Shown in pieces: positions 32,991 through 45,415 of a stretch of DNA of 64,000 nucleotides. Each line of letters begins with the position of its first letter. The stretch's first letter is position 1. The translations under genes were made by a program, and so were the position numbers. The DNA lies in assembly GCF_024362695.1 (NCBI RefSeq), contig NC_065422.1, positions 3,595,534 to 3,659,533 on the forward strand, read 5' to 3'. A model generated the notes under the pieces. It worked only from the letters and a program-made list of their open reading frames with translations, had not been told where the DNA came from and made no database searches. This DNA comes from Pectinophora gossypiella. Taxonomy: Eukaryota; Arthropoda; Insecta; Lepidoptera; Gelechiidae.

Positions 32991-34879
32991 ACTAATATAC
33001 CTGTATATTAAACATAAGTTGGTCGGATAAAAAAAATAATTTAAGTAATGTATGTCTGAAAAATGTGAAAATATTTTTAAGACAATTTGGAATAACCTGA
33101 TTTGGAAGTTATTGATTTAATTCTTCACGAAAAATAAACTTGAAGGTGAAAAGACAGATAATAAGAAATGAAGAAACTAACAGCAGACTAAAATACTCCA
33201 GGTCTAATGCAAAAACACCTCCACACGTCCTTGGTTCACCCCATATTATTTTAACATCAACATCTTACAACTTATGACACAAACGTCATACAACCAGCAG
33301 ATATGACGGACGTTAACAAATTAATTTTCAGAAAAATATCCACTTTTCACCTAAACATACTTCAAGATCACAAAACTAGACCGCATAAACATAGATTAGT
33401 AAACAACAACAGAAGTGTCAGTTCGCCGAATTGAGAATAAAGCGATTGCCTTTCGCAATGGGATACTAGGAACCGTCTTACGATCCCAGTAGACGGATGT
33501 ATCCCTCTCTCTTTATTATTCCAATAACAATCTGTAATGAGTGCTCTGCTCAAACGTAAATAGCGACTTCATACATTTGAATGATGCCAACGTAAACTCT
33601 GTTCTATTGCTACTCTGTGTACATAGGGTTGGTTGTTATACATTTTATTATTTTTTTAGGGTTACGAACCTCAAAAAGAACCACGGAGCCCTTATAGAAT
33701 CACTTACGTACGTGGCAAACTCGATTTAATGTTTTTTGTCCATTTGCCATCAAGTAGTGTATCATAGAATTTACTTATTGAAAGTATACCTATCTATGTG
33801 GCGGATTTTTCTTCGATTGAAAAGTGGTATAATACATTGTTACTTTATCTTTTATCTCTGTCTAATGATTTAAGAATTATTACTCTGAATGAACTACGAA
33901 AAACAGTAAATCAGAAAACAGTAATATTTACGAGACTCATAACAATAAGAAAAAATATCTAATTTTGGAATAAACCGCTTTACTTACACAAATAAGGTTG
34001 AAAACAGTTAAATGCCACCATAAAATATACTAAATCATATCTTTAAAATTCGAAAATATTCTATTCAAATAAGTATCGATTATGTTAACCGCATTTTTGA
34101 CATCGTAAAGCACATTAAATACCAATAGGACGGCAATAAGAATATTTTAATGGAAGCCTACACAAAATGGTATAATCGTTGAATTATAATGAGCAATCCA
34201 ATATAAATAGTTATTGCCTTTTGTGATTTTGTCACCAGAACCATTACCTCCCACGTTTTTATCCAAAATATTTTTTGTTTGGCTACGTGGTTGATTTCCT
34301 TTGCCTTTAAATAAGATTAGATTAGATGTTCAACTTACTAGTTACCATCTTATTAGAAGACAAATAATAAGCGTGATTGAAAAATAATATTTAAAAGTCT
34401 TTTATTAACGACTCTTCACACAATAAAATAAATAAATGAATTACTTAATAGAATAAATCAAGTTTCATAAAAATAAATTCCTGAAAAATTTTGACAGCCC
34501 TAGCTGGTTGCCGGTGAGATCAAAGGAACACCTCGCGGGCTCGTTTACATTGTAACCTCTGTGCACGAAGCATGTTTACACTGTCACTAAACTACTGACC
34601 TCTAAGAGGACTGCACACTCTCTGACTTGACCGAAACATCATCCGGCCGAGAAAAGAAATAAAATTACCTTTATAATTATTCCAAATTCTAATGATAATA
34701 TTTCATTAATAAATGTGATAAATTATTCATCGTAAGCTCAATGAAATAGGTATAGAAGTTTGTAGTCATTATCATTTTCTTTCTTTTTTTGTAACTTTAT
34801 ATTTATTTTATAAGATTCAATTTCAAATAAGAGTCCCTCAACTCTCATATAAAGCAAGACACTTTCCACTTTTCGATTC
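32991..34879. other. No gene seen
   Basis: Longest stretch here without a recognised repeat. 34490-34660 is GC-richer (GCTGGTTGCCGGTGAGATCA). No coding evidence. Confidence 0.5.
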
Positions 34880-34920
34880 CGACCAAGTAGTCAATGCCAT
34901 CTGACGCAAAAGGTAATATT
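34880..34920 (-). repeat. Dispersed repeat K remnant
   Basis: TCCGACCAAGTAGTCAATGC CATCTGACGCAAAAG. Confidence 0.5.
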
Positions 34921-35009
34921 GACAGAAAAGATCCTCTTTTTAATTAATAGTCTCTTTAAAAAAAAAACAATCCTTTTCCCAGAAAACGTACAGTCGCCTT
35001 AACAGCACG

Positions 35010-35360
35010 TGTGTCCACACCGGAAATCGATTGTCCGCGCGAGTCGAGACCGGTCGACTCTGTGAAATAGAGCACCCTAATGTCACACCTCTAGAGTGTG
35101 GGCGGGGTGAGTGAAGCCGTTAGCACCTTGATAGTCTCAGATTTGACTCTCGGTCAGCGTAATTAATTGTATTTTTTTAATTGTCGAATTTTAGGGGCTT
35201 TACAAGGGCCGATAATTCCATAGTTTGATAATTGTTTTGAGTTTGTTGTGACATTTTAAGTCTATGATGTATGAAAATTGTTACAGTTGTATGTATGTCA
35301 ATACCGGAAATGGACTGTCGGCACTAAGAAACAGAGCACATTATGTTGTCACTAGACTGC
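35010..35360. repeat. Direct repeat pair, about 75 bp, 285 bp apart
   Basis: ACACCGGAAATCGATTGTCC ... AGAGCACCCTAATGTCACAC (35016-35088) resembles ATACCGGAAATGGACTGTCG ... AGAGCACATTATGTTGTCAC (35301-35352). Confidence 0.55.
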
Positions 35361-35812
35361 GTAGGCGAACAATGATAGAAAAGGAAGCAGCTATTAACTC
35401 CGACTTTATTGTTTTCAACACGTTTTTTCAGTACTTGACTTATTCTAATCTATTTAATCTTATTCCCTTCGTTACAATTTAAATTAAAATGTAAATTATT
35501 CTAAATATTCCAAAACAAAATAAGTACCTAAATCGATCGACTACCTACTTTCCTAATAGAATTCTTTATTTAAAGAAAATAGATTCTGATTACTTTTTAC
35601 GCGATAAAAGCAAAGGCGCTAATGGTGCGGCCAATGAAAACGTTTGTACAAGAAAATGAAGTAAATCGATCGACTGCGGGATAACAGAAAGGTGAGAACC
35701 GTAATTCTATACTTTTCTTTCATGTCTTTATTTGTACGATTCGTTTTATTTACGTTTATTCTGATAAAGGAATTTCAAACGATTTCTAGTAAATAGTGTT
35801 AGTGACGTCGCA

Positions 35813-35846
35813 ACAAATTCTAAGGGGCATCCCCCTTAGAATTTGT
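35813..35846. repeat. Perfect 15-bp-arm palindrome
   Basis: ACAAATTCTAAGGGG, short loop, CCCCTTAGAATTTGT. Isolated; function unknown. Confidence 0.9.
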
Positions 35847-36009
35847 TCAGACCATGATTGTAAGTTAGTATCAAGTGGAATTTTCCGTCGCAAAAGTACC
35901 TATAGAATCGAAAATAATTAAAAAAAAACTAAAAAACATTGATGACAGTTCGAGCAACCACCGAACTAATTTTGACTTGGTTTGACAGGACTAAAATTAG
36001 CTCTATCCC

Positions 36010-36262
36010 TTTTTTTCACTTATTGTAAGTGCAGGACGGCACTCATTTGGGAGCTGTCGAACTGAAATTGGGTTGGGTTTGTGTGCACCCGAATGGGCAC
36101 CAATGTATTTTATTTTATTTCGTGTAATTTCATTTTTATTAATAATATTAATTTTATTTGATTGTATATATAATTTAATTTTAATTTATCTAATCTAATC
36201 TCATGTACTTATAATTATGGATATTAATCTGAAAATAAATAATTTGAATTTGAATTTGAAAA
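36010..36262 (+). mobile_element. LINE 3' UTR ending in (GAATTT)n
   Basis: TTGGGTTTGTGTGCACCCGA ATGGGC ... AATCTGAAAATAAATAATTTGAATTTGAATTTGAA-type tail at the end. Confidence 0.6.
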
Positions 36263-37736
36263 AAGTAATCCACTTGATATCAACTCAGAAGATGAGAACT
36301 TATATTACTTATATTATTATTTTATTGTTACAACTGTTATGTAGCCAATTGCTAAGTGTTATATGACCACACCTTGGACACAGACAGTTTTCTTTCTCTT
36401 TCGATAAGAATGAGTTGTATAGAGTCTCCAGGGTATAGTTATATAACACCTAAGTTGTATTATTGATGACATAATAACTAATCAAACTACCCCACCAAGT
36501 TCACAAGACACCTTCCTTGCATCAAAACAAAAATAGTCGTGAAAAACAAACGAGCAACGAAATATAATAAAAAGTTTAGTTCACAATAGCGATGGCGGGA
36601 CGTAAATCTGTCTCTGGGTTGAAATTAAAATCTATTCAGACGTGAAATTTGGTGTAAAATAAATTACTTGACGATGGACAAATCACGTTGTATCGTAGCG
36701 TGTTAAGGTGACGGGTTTTGGTACATTTTTCTTGGGAATGAAGTGGTAAATTTTCAGTTTAAAAGGAATTTTTGTATGAAGTTTTGAACGTGTACTGTTA
36801 GGTTTAAGATAGATGAGGTTTAATTTTGTTTTGGGAGTTCAGGGAGAGCCATAAGTAGGTATATAAATGAATAAGAAACGTTTCAATATTGAGAAAAATC
36901 GTTCTTAAAACATGATCTGGTGTGATTGGTTTCTAACTGTAAATATTCGTATTTTGGGTACTATGTATATTCTACATTAGAACTAGAGATGTAACGTCTT
37001 ACAATATATCTAAGTTCTCACATTTTCTAGGAACCATGTGTGATGATAATAACTAAAATGATATTTTGAGAGGCTAAATCTTTTTATTTTAAAGTTAGTA
37101 ATAAGCCGCAACCTGAAAAGAAACGACTTAAGGTACCTATTCCGAACACCATTGTCACTTTATCCGCAAAGTTCATATTTGCAAAATATTCGCTAATATT
37201 TATTACCTACATCACTAATTCGAACACATGATAAAGTAAGTTTAAAAACAACCCCCTCAATCATCAATTATAAATTATACATCAATATAAATGTAATTAT
37301 AACTTAAATAAAATAGTAATTATTATTAAAATTCAAATATTTCTGGTCCTTAACAAAAATATCCAATAAAGCGCGAAACAAAATAGCGTTTGTCTAACGG
37401 GCAGTTAGTGATTGCTACCCCTGACATCTATTATATAAATCGACGTGCTCTTTTGAGAAATGTTGGCAACTTCTGACGACAGATATATTGAAGCATCCGC
37501 AAAATTATATTTGTATGGTACAAGTTACAGGAGAAAGGCGTTGTAGATATTAGCTTTAATATTGACCAATGTTTCTAAGTATTGTTTCTATATTGGACTA
37601 GAGCGAATAAGAAACAGAAAAGACCCCCCTTCTCTTTGTTTGTAACTTTAAAATATTTTTATGACGGGCCATTATTGTAGGCTATTGACCCCAACTCAGC
37701 ACCATAAGCCTGTTGTTCTAATTATGTACCAGGAAG
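36263..37736. other. No gene seen
   Basis: AT-rich spacer. Confidence 0.5.
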
Positions 37737-37878
37737 AGCCCTCAGTGCTCCCCATTTGTTCGGCCAAGTAGTTCACGCGGCAAATCAATAATAAGTCAAT
37801 AAAAGGCTGTTCACCGATTACTATTTGGTTCATCATTTCCATCTCAGAACTTAGTAGCAAAATACTTCTGATTACCAT
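37737..37878. repeat. Repeat K (reverse) next to a LINE tail R fragment
   Basis: 37737-37803 carries repeat K in reverse (TTGTTCGGCCAAGTAGTTCA); 37828-37878 carries GGTTCATCATTTCCATCTCA from tail R. Confidence 0.6.
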
Positions 37879-38047
37879 TATTGCGGGGCATAATAAAAAC
37901 CCTCGAAACCAGTTTTATTTCATAAGATCTTAGTGAAATGATATCTATGCCCTGTTTATCAAAACTTAAACGCTCTGTATTACAAGAAATTTTCTTATAA
38001 AAATTGTCATTATTACAAAGTATGTGTTTATCAAAACGACACATGGA

Positions 38048-39010
38048 AATTACATGTTACAAGTGTCTATATTTATTTCACAAGTATATTTTACAATCCC
38101 TCTACTTTTTTTGATAGACGTAATTTACACGAACTTGTAGCTTGTGAACGTGTAGACTTGTAATTTTTTGATAAACATGGCACGAGTCGCTTTGCGATAA
38201 AACCTTTAATGTCAACCTGAGACCAACCCGTATTAATATACGGGTTTCTTTAAAAATATTTATAATAATATAATTAAATTCTCAAATGAAATCGCTATCT
38301 CCTATGCCTCAAAGACAGGAAGAGGTACCACTGTTGTGTCGAACACAATAATAGGGGCGCGACATCTTTATATTTTCCGGTACATTATTATTTGCGGAAA
38401 TATTTTGTTAACCTTAATATTCTGTGATAATTTAATATGTACCTAGTTCTTACATCATTCTCTGTCTATTGGTGTGTTATTGCTAGTTACATAGCATTTT
38501 ACAATCATTTTTTTTTTTCAAACGTGAAGATGTTTTCTTTCCTATGGACCGAGAGTCTTCTTCTTTGCGAGTCGATGGCGATCGAAACTAATTTTTTACT
38601 GACCAATAATTGGCCACGCTTACGGCATTGTCAGTGGCTTCGTAAAGGTATTTAATAGTGCAGGTGTTAGGGCACTTAGGACAGCATAAAAGGTGAGCCA
38701 TAATTTGTGGTGATACTCCACACTCCGAACGACCGAGAGTAAGATACCTAAATAAAAAAAACATTTAATCATCGGCTTGAAGTGATAAACTCGTACTTGC
38801 CTTTTTGAAAAATCATATTCGTATGTTTTTTTGTTAACAAAACCTCGCAATAGATACGTCTCGCTAAATTTGTGTTAAATGCAAAACTTACAAGTCTACA
38901 CGTTCACAAGCTACAAGTTACAAGAACGTGTAGATTATGTTTATCAAAAAAGTAGAGAGATTGTAAAATATACTTGTGAAATAAATATTGACACTTGTAA
39001 CATGCAATTT
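38048..39010. mobile_element. 0.96-kb element with about 125-bp inverted repeats
   Basis: 38048-38175 matches the reverse complement of 38882-39010 (ATGTTACAAGTGTC, CACAAGTATATTTTACAATC, GAACGTGTAGACTTGTAA). No protein-like frame lies between. Probably a non-autonomous DNA transposon. Confidence 0.82.
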
Positions 39011-39044
39011 ATAATTTTTTTTAACATACCATAAAATAAGCTCA

Positions 39045-39345
39045 TCACTATATCCCATTCGGGGTAGTCGGAGTTACACCCATCGCAAGATGAACTAAGT
39101 TCCCACTTCACCGAGCTGTCTGTTAGACCAGCGAGATAGCTGCACCTTTTTTGAAGTCGGTTGAAAATTTTGGAATTAAAAGTTTTTGACTCTCGGCGGA
39201 AACAACAGTAGGTATGTAGCGAGTACAACATTAGCCTGTTTTCAAAATATTTGCGCCAAAAACAACAAGTAACGATTTTCACAAGGAATCCGTTTCCAAC
39301 GTTTTAATCATCGGGATTTATTTACTGTGAGACAATAAATCTGTA
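39045..39345 (-). repeat. Dispersed repeat H, long copy
   Basis: CATCGCAAGATGAACTAAGT ... TTTTGACTCTCGGCGGAAAC AACAG ... TGTGAGACAATAAATCTGT. Same order at 54803-55042. Confidence 0.8.
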
Positions 39346-39419
39346 TAAAATCCGGATGCACTATTTAAAAGATTTACAGCGCATGCAATACTTTTGGATA
39401 CAACAGTTTCTTTAATAAC

Positions 39420-39515
39420 CCAGCTACATAAAATAAACACGTATACATCACAAGATGAACTAAGTAGGTACTCACGCCTCACCGAGCTTTTTCTGTTAAG
39501 ACTGTTGGTCATATA
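39420..39515 (-). repeat. Dispersed repeat H, short copy
   Basis: CACAAGATGAACTAAGTAGG ... CCTCACCGAGCTTTTTCTGT. Confidence 0.72.
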
Positions 39516-41229
39516 AATTTATAAATTCAAAGTTTAAAACTGAATATTACTCATCATAAGATAAGTATAATTAAATTTTAATATAAGTCAATTCCCGTTA
39601 AAACGCGTGACTGGGAGTTCTTGTCAAAAGAAAATAAATAAAAAGTAAACTACCTTTGTGAACTTATTTTTCTTTCAAATGGTTTAAAAATACTTAATAT
39701 TGGTACCTATCTATAAGTTAGCCAACCTATCTATAAAAGAACATGAACAGTGCAGTGTTCATACGTGCACTTTTAGTTGATTTTACTTTTTAAATATTAG
39801 TCTGACAGTTCTAATACTAGATCTCTGTCTTGCACTCGTCGTTAGTGAAGGACGGCAGTATTTGTAGAGATATCGGACTAAAATAAAGTTAAGTTTTGTC
39901 TGTAAGAATCGGCCATTATCATACTTAATATCCAGGTGATTTACTAGACTTGTAAATCCAAAACTGTCAAACGCCGTAAATACCCCAGACATGTTTAGAA
40001 AAGAGACATATACCTATTTAATCCGAAGATTAACAGCTGAGGATAAATGAGAAATACAGAAAACATTCTAAACGAAAACCGTTAAGATACGACCACCCAA
40101 CAATGGCTGGCAATTACTTAAAATTTAAAAAAGGAATTCGATTTTTAAAAAGAAATAAAGAAAACACAAAAGCGCGGGAGCAACGCATCGCGTCAAATGT
40201 TGAAACGCATCAACGAAATAAATGTTCATCCCAAAACATCGCACGATATCACGTTCTACGCATTATTTTGATGAATTCGAATCAGGAACCACAAATTTCG
40301 TTTTCGATTCCTTCGTCTTTGTTTTTAAATTATGTGAGTGTGCACTGGCTGAAAAGAATACGTATTTTTTTTTTTCATTTAAAGAGTATTAATATGTAAG
40401 TATCTGTTTGTTCTATGTTGGAATAGGAGGGAATAAAAAAAAGATGGGACGCGTTTAGCTGATTATCGTCGCGGTCATGTCGCGTTACAATAAAATACTT
40501 TAGGTTGGTTTATCGAAATGTGTACATCTTTCCTATTTATATTTTACTGTATAAAAAAACGAAACATTCAACATAAAAAGGAACGGCGAACAAAACGCTA
40601 ATCTATTCAAAAACAGAACACAAGACTTTGTATAAGTATTCATAAAAAAAAGAAAGAAAAGCATTGAAAACCCGATTCATCCCGAGGTTCTATTCACGGG
40701 AAAACTTATTAAATAAATTAACCACAAGTTGGTGGAAAAGGAAAACTAAGGCCCTCTCTCTTCTCTTCTTTATTTTCTTTTTCTCCCGTCTCTCTTTCAC
40801 CGGACAAAGGGGGTAATTCCTTAAAGCCTTATATTTTACGTTCCGTTCCGACCGCAGAAATAATTTGAAAGTGACGGGCGTGTCTGTATCTTGACAAGAT
40901 ATCGACATCTTATTATCGATTTAATTTTTACTTGAGAAGAAATTGACCTTTGTTTTCTGTTACACTGTCCACTTTTTTTGGCACAGATGTTAAGTGAGTG
41001 TGTAATGAGGTTTTTGCGCGTTTTAACTGTAATAAGGCATTTTGTTGTGTACCTACTGTAAGCCGAATGTCAATAATTAGTTTAAACGCATAATACAGTC
41101 TGGAAATGATAGTATATTGGACTTTACGCGAATGGGAGTAAGAACAGTCGCAGAGTATCCATTGCTATCTATCTACGTACCAAATATTACACGAAAAATT
41201 AGAACACAACAGAGTATATAACATAATAT
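39516..41229. other. No gene seen
   Basis: AT-rich; 40095-40400 is an open, Lys/Asn-rich stretch without coding hallmarks. Confidence 0.45.
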
Positions 41230-41240
41230 AATATTAATTT

Positions 41241-41483
41241 GTGGTTACCCATCCTATCACCGGCCTTAATCGCAGACCGAGCGCGTTTACCGCTGCGCCA
41301 CCGAGCTCCTCCGTGCTTCGGAAGGCACGTTAAGACGTTTGGTCCCGGCTGCATTAACAGTCGTTAATAACCATCAATCCGCACTGGGCCCGCGTGATGG
41401 TTTAAGGCCCGATCTCCCTATCCATCCATAGGGAAGGCCCGTGCCCCAGCAGTGGGGACGTTAATGGGCTGATGATGATGATG
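41241..41483 (+). mobile_element. SINE family B copy B3 with inverted 5' half
   Basis: 41241 to about 41312 is the head in reverse orientation; from CTCCGTGCTTCGG onward the body runs forward to (GAT)n. The whole is flanked by one 11-bp target-site duplication AATATTAATTT (41230-41240, 41484-41494), so it arrived as one insertion. The join lies at GAGCTC, a palindrome present both in the head and before CTCCGTGCTTCGG. Confidence 0.92.
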
Positions 41484-41512
41484 AATATTAATTTACTTTT
41501 TATGGAAATTAA

Positions 41513-41600
41513 TCCTATGAATACGGAAGTATGTCAGGATCGAAGCAAATGGAATTCCCTAGTCTGCTTACCCCGGTGGTAATTACAAAAAATCAACCCA
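41513..41600 (+). pseudogene. LINE L1 tail fragment
   Basis: TATGTCAGGATCGAAGCAAA ... GTCTGCTTACCCCGGTGG. Confidence 0.65.
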
Positions 41601-42009
41601 AAAACAACGTTCCAACCCTAGCATAATGTTAAAAGAAGCATTCTATCGACAAGTCGATCCGCCACGACACTATTCCGGCGCCCCACATTTCCAACTTTTC
41701 ATCATTCCTTGCCTTCCCGGCATATTGTGTCCGTGGGAACCTTTATTGCCACCATAGAAACCCGTGAAAGCCGTCAAGAAAAGCATTTGTGTACCCGCCG
41801 CTGAATAACCCTGACAAAGACCGGCTTCAGCGTCGAGTTTCTAGAGACATCCAGGAGAAGCGCAGAGGAGTGACTATTAGGGAATTTCCTTTAATGTTGG
41901 ACCACAGAATAAGGAATAGTACTACGTGTAGAATGGCAACTCTCCGCTCCTTACCAGCGGCTGAGCTATGCCTATCTCGCTCCCTCTCGGTCTTACTTTA
42001 AGTAGTGTT

Positions 42010-42064
42010 CTATGTCCGGCCAAGTAGTTAATGCCATTTGCGGCAAATCTACAATAAGTCAGAA
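42010..42064 (-). repeat. Dispersed repeat K inside repeat G
   Basis: TATGTCCGGCCAAGTAGTTA ATGCC ... CTACAATAAGTCA. Confidence 0.72.
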
Positions 42065-42124
42065 ATTCATGGACGTCAGACGTCACACACACAGATGCGC
42101 GTGTACGATAACGTCAATGTGTAG

Positions 42125-42446
42125 CCTTCTATCGTGTGGGTTGTTAGGTGAATTACCAACCTCATCAACCCTGGTGTCAGGGTTACTATTGAGCTGCCAA
42201 AGTCCCCTGACAGGACTCATATAACGACTACATACTTACATCAGTAAGTAGTAACCGGGACCAACGGCTTAACGTGTCTTCCGAAGCACGGATCGTTTTA
42301 CTTTCGGACAATCAGGTGATCAGCCTGTAATGTCCTAACCAAACGAGGGACCACAGAGAAATTTTTTGATATGTCCCCACGGGGAATCAAACCCAGGACC
42401 TCCGGATCGTGAGCCCAACGCTGAACCACTGGACCACGGAGGCCGT
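42125..42446 (-). mobile_element. SINE family C, full copy C3
   Basis: Complete, reverse orientation. Perfect 9-bp target-site duplication AATGTGTAG (42116-42124, 42447-42455). It interrupts a copy of repeat G, which resumes right after it. Confidence 0.95.
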
Positions 42447-42794
42447 AATGTGTAGTATCTGTGTGTGAAACGAGGTTTTTGTATAAAGTATCCGGGGTGT
42501 GGTTGAACTGAGAGTCACTTGTCTGAAGTCCTGTGGTACACTACACCGGTACCGAACGGTCGCCAAAGTTCTCGACATTGTAACAAAATGTTGTCGTTAA
42601 AATGTAGTAAGTCTAGTTAGTGCTTGCATAATTTTATTACACGTTGTATATTTTAATTACCTGTGAAAATGGCAGACCTATTTGAAACTAAGAAACTAAA
42701 TACACATGTATTATAGTATGGTATTAAACATCGCATTAATAGACTTAAGTAACACATAGTATGTAAAATGTATAAAAACGCTGTATGCATAACA

Positions 42795-42912
42795 TAAGCT
42801 TACGACAATCACAATCGGGTAGTCAAAGGTACATCCATCGTAAGATGAACTAAGTACCCACACCTCACCGAGCTTTCTGTTAGACCAACGTGACATGTGG
42901 TGAGCCGTATAG
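42795..42912 (-). repeat. Dispersed repeat H, short copy
   Basis: CATCCATCGTAAGATGAACT ... CTCACCGAGCTTTCTGTTAG. Confidence 0.75.
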
Positions 42913-43016
42913 CCGAGTATAATGGTCGAGTCAATGTAAGTGAAAAGAGCACTTAAGATAAATTAATAACTCATTGGTGCAAATCCTGTACCGGGTTAAA
43001 CGTTGTAGGTAATTTT

Positions 43017-43216
43017 ATGTTACGACATAGAATAAGGAATAATACTACGTATAGAACGGCAACTCTCCGCTCCCCACCAGCGGCTGAGCTAGGTTTACCT
43101 CACCCCCTCGGTCTTATTTTAGTCTTCAATCGTATGACGTCAGACGTCACACACACGTGCGCGTGTCCGATAAGGTCAATGTGTAGTGTCTGTGTAAAAC
43201 GAGGTGTTTTGTAAAT
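43017..43216 (+). repeat. Dispersed repeat G, copy 3 (uninterrupted)
   Basis: AATAAGGAATAATACTACGT ATAGAACGGC ... GGTCAATGTGTAGTGTCTGT. It shows the empty site that SINE C3 filled in copy 2. Confidence 0.82.
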
Positions 43217-44035
43217 TTTGACAGCTCCACGTACTATTTGAGTAAACAAACATATTGTTTTGTTTTGGTTATATTTTAAGACTATAACCCTTTCCGCAGC
43301 GTTTAACTGCTAAATCATGGTGTTCGATTTATTCGCTAGAGAAGGGAATAAAGGAAACTTATTTACAATCAAAATTGACGTTGCTCTACATTTTATAGCA
43401 ATTTATCATTAATTTTAGCTGAACATTATGGAGAACTGTCAAAATTTAGGAACACTCAACAGTGCTGCCGCCTATATTTGAGCTTCTAGTATTTATCCTC
43501 CTTTGAAACGATGTATCAAATCTTTCATTATACGCGCTCCAAATATTGCTTCATCCCACAGTACCGGTTTGTGAATTCTTTTCATTCCGTACTTGGAATT
43601 TTCCGATTGGGCCCCAATCGGCCCCATTGGCCCCTTGTTTTGTATCGGTAAATGAGTTTCGCAGTAGAAAGGTTAATTTACTTTTCAGTACCGTTTTTGT
43701 TGCGGACCCTTGACGTGAAAGGACCCCTTTATTTTCGCTACTCTGAAACGAAACTCCTATTCCGAAGACTTCGTTTTCTTTATATTGTTTACTTAGGGCT
43801 GTAAAATAATGTTTTTCTAAGAAACTCTTTGATACTAGCGTTTGGCTATCGGTGAGGTATTGAAAATATTTATTTTGTTTTTATAACCGGGTAAAGACTA
43901 AAGATCCCTTGCTTCGTTAGAAAGAATATTTAAGCGTATAAAAATAAGTATAAGTAAGTGCGTACTATAGTAATAACTAGAAAAACAATATTTTTTGTAC
44001 TTAGTTATTTACAGACGAAACAATACGATATAGTG
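43217..44035. other. No gene seen; low-repeat block
   Basis: Holds the CCAAT-type palindrome; 43480-43760 looks unique. Confidence 0.45.
43603..43621. promoter_or_regulatory. CCAAT-type palindrome
   Basis: CCGATTGGGCCCCAATCGG has perfect 9-bp arms with ATTGG/CCAAT on both strands, in a non-repeat stretch. Regulatory use is inference only. Confidence 0.3.
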
Positions 44036-44332
44036 ACAAAGATTGAGAAGGGAATGTTAAGTTGGTTTGGACACAGAGCGGATGAAGGATAATAGCATTA
44101 CGAAAGCACTATATAAAGCGTAGGTTGGTGGTAGGGCTGGCAGAGGAAGACCTAGAAGGACTAGACATTGACCAAATTGGAGATGTCCTTAGAAAAGTTT
44201 CAGTAAGATCTACTCTGAACCGGCGTGCGTGTATGAAACGATTGATATGGAGGAAGTATGTCAGCAAATGGAATCCCATAGTCTCTGCTTACCCCGGTGG
44301 GAAATACGCGGGAGTTTATGTATGTAGTTAAT
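44036..44332 (+). pseudogene. LINE L1 3' end (reverse-transcriptase C-terminal remnant)
   Basis: GAGAAGGGAATGTTAAGTTG, GGTTTGGACACA..., then (D)IDQIGDVLRKVSVRSTLNRR and the 3' tail GGGAGTTTATGTATGTAG. Confidence 0.85.
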
Positions 44333-44624
44333 TACATGAAGTAATAACAAAATCATTTTTAACACGTTTATATCTTAAAACTTACTCTTATAATTAAGAT
44401 GCCCTGTAAATTATTAATCAAAGGAATAGAGAGACAAAGTAGGTATTAAATTACTAATGAAAGTCGACTAACTATTCCTTCAGAGAGAAAAAAAACTTTT
44501 TTTTTAGACTAGATGTAACTAAGCGCACACTATTTAATTATGGAACATCCCCTCTCTCTTTGCAATTCTTTATAAAGAGGGGTAGAGAAGAAAATATTAT
44601 TTTCTCAAAGGTCTTTTTACTGGT

Positions 44625-44702
44625 AAAGGCCTCCGTGGTCTAGTGGTTTGAGCGTTCGGCTCACGATCCGGAGGTCCTGGGTTCAAATCTCGGTGGGGAC
44701 AT
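44625..44702 (+). mobile_element. SINE family C head C7
   Basis: tRNA-like head only: CCTCCGTGGTCTAGTGGTTT ... GGTTCAAATCTCGG. A different SINE head in the opposite orientation follows directly. Confidence 0.85.
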
Positions 44703-44706
44703 AATT

Positions 44707-44864
44707 TCCCGCTGATGCAACCAGGGTGTTTTAGTGAGACGTGCTTTCAAACAATCTAGTGATTCAGCCAGCAATGTTTTAACCAGGGTCCACAAAGAGT
44801 TAATTTTGTCAGAGAATCTTCAGATAGTGATCTGAGCGCTCTAGCCACTAGACCATGGAGACTA
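44707..44864 (-). mobile_element. Diverged tRNA-derived SINE
   Basis: On the minus strand CCATGGTCTAGTGGCTAGAG is an A box; the B-box region is degraded. Body words (CTTTGTGG, AACATTGCTGGCTGAATCAC) resemble family C. It forms an inverted pair with C7. Confidence 0.65.
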
Positions 44865-45182
44865 GAACTTGCTTCGTCGCATGAGCAGGAAATTATCTCC
44901 AGATTACAACTATAAACAACATAAAGTCTTGATTTCTAAAATAGCCAACTTTAATTTACTACACATAATTATAACCCAATATGGCTTCTAATCGGCTGTC
45001 TATCACACCGCAACGTAACATGCGCCCATCATTCCAGAATCTCGATTAGCCTCTGACAGGACTATCAGTCTAGTGATTGGCGGCCATTTTGTTTTAATAC
45101 AAGAACCCATAGATCACTTGGCGTCACTATTTAATAGTTAAGGAGTAGTTTTAAACACTATTACTTAGTGTTACGAAAGTCA

Positions 45183-45415
45183 ATACGTTCACTGTGTATG
45201 AACCACACATGAGGCAATAAATTTGTAACTCATACGAATATGTCCCATATGTGGGGCACTAGGGAAAATGGGAAAATCAAACGGGAGGCTTTTCAAATTG
45301 TTTTTTCTTGTTACAGTGTGCCTTAGTATATAAATTCCAATGTACTTACTTCAAATAATGAAAAATAACATTGCACGTCGGGGTCGATATCTAATTTTCA
45401 GTTCTAAGATTTCTA
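45183..45415. mobile_element. MITE M2, copy b
   Basis: ACGTTCACTGTGTATGAACC ... AACATTGCACGTCGGGGTCG ... TAATTTTCAGTT; the right terminus is lost. Confidence 0.8.

Larger units (their letters stand above)
41898..42500 (+). repeat. Dispersed repeat G, copy 2, interrupted twice
   Basis: 41898-42008 and 42065-42124 are G; repeat K (reverse) lies between, and SINE C3 splits the end at AATGTGTAG. G resumes at 42447 (TAGTATCTGTGTGTGAAACG). Confidence 0.82.

Noticed and set aside
34985..35060. Possible minus-strand exon after TTTCACAG
   Set aside because: The same sequence is half of a dispersed direct repeat pair (35010-35360), and there is no donor or recognisable peptide.
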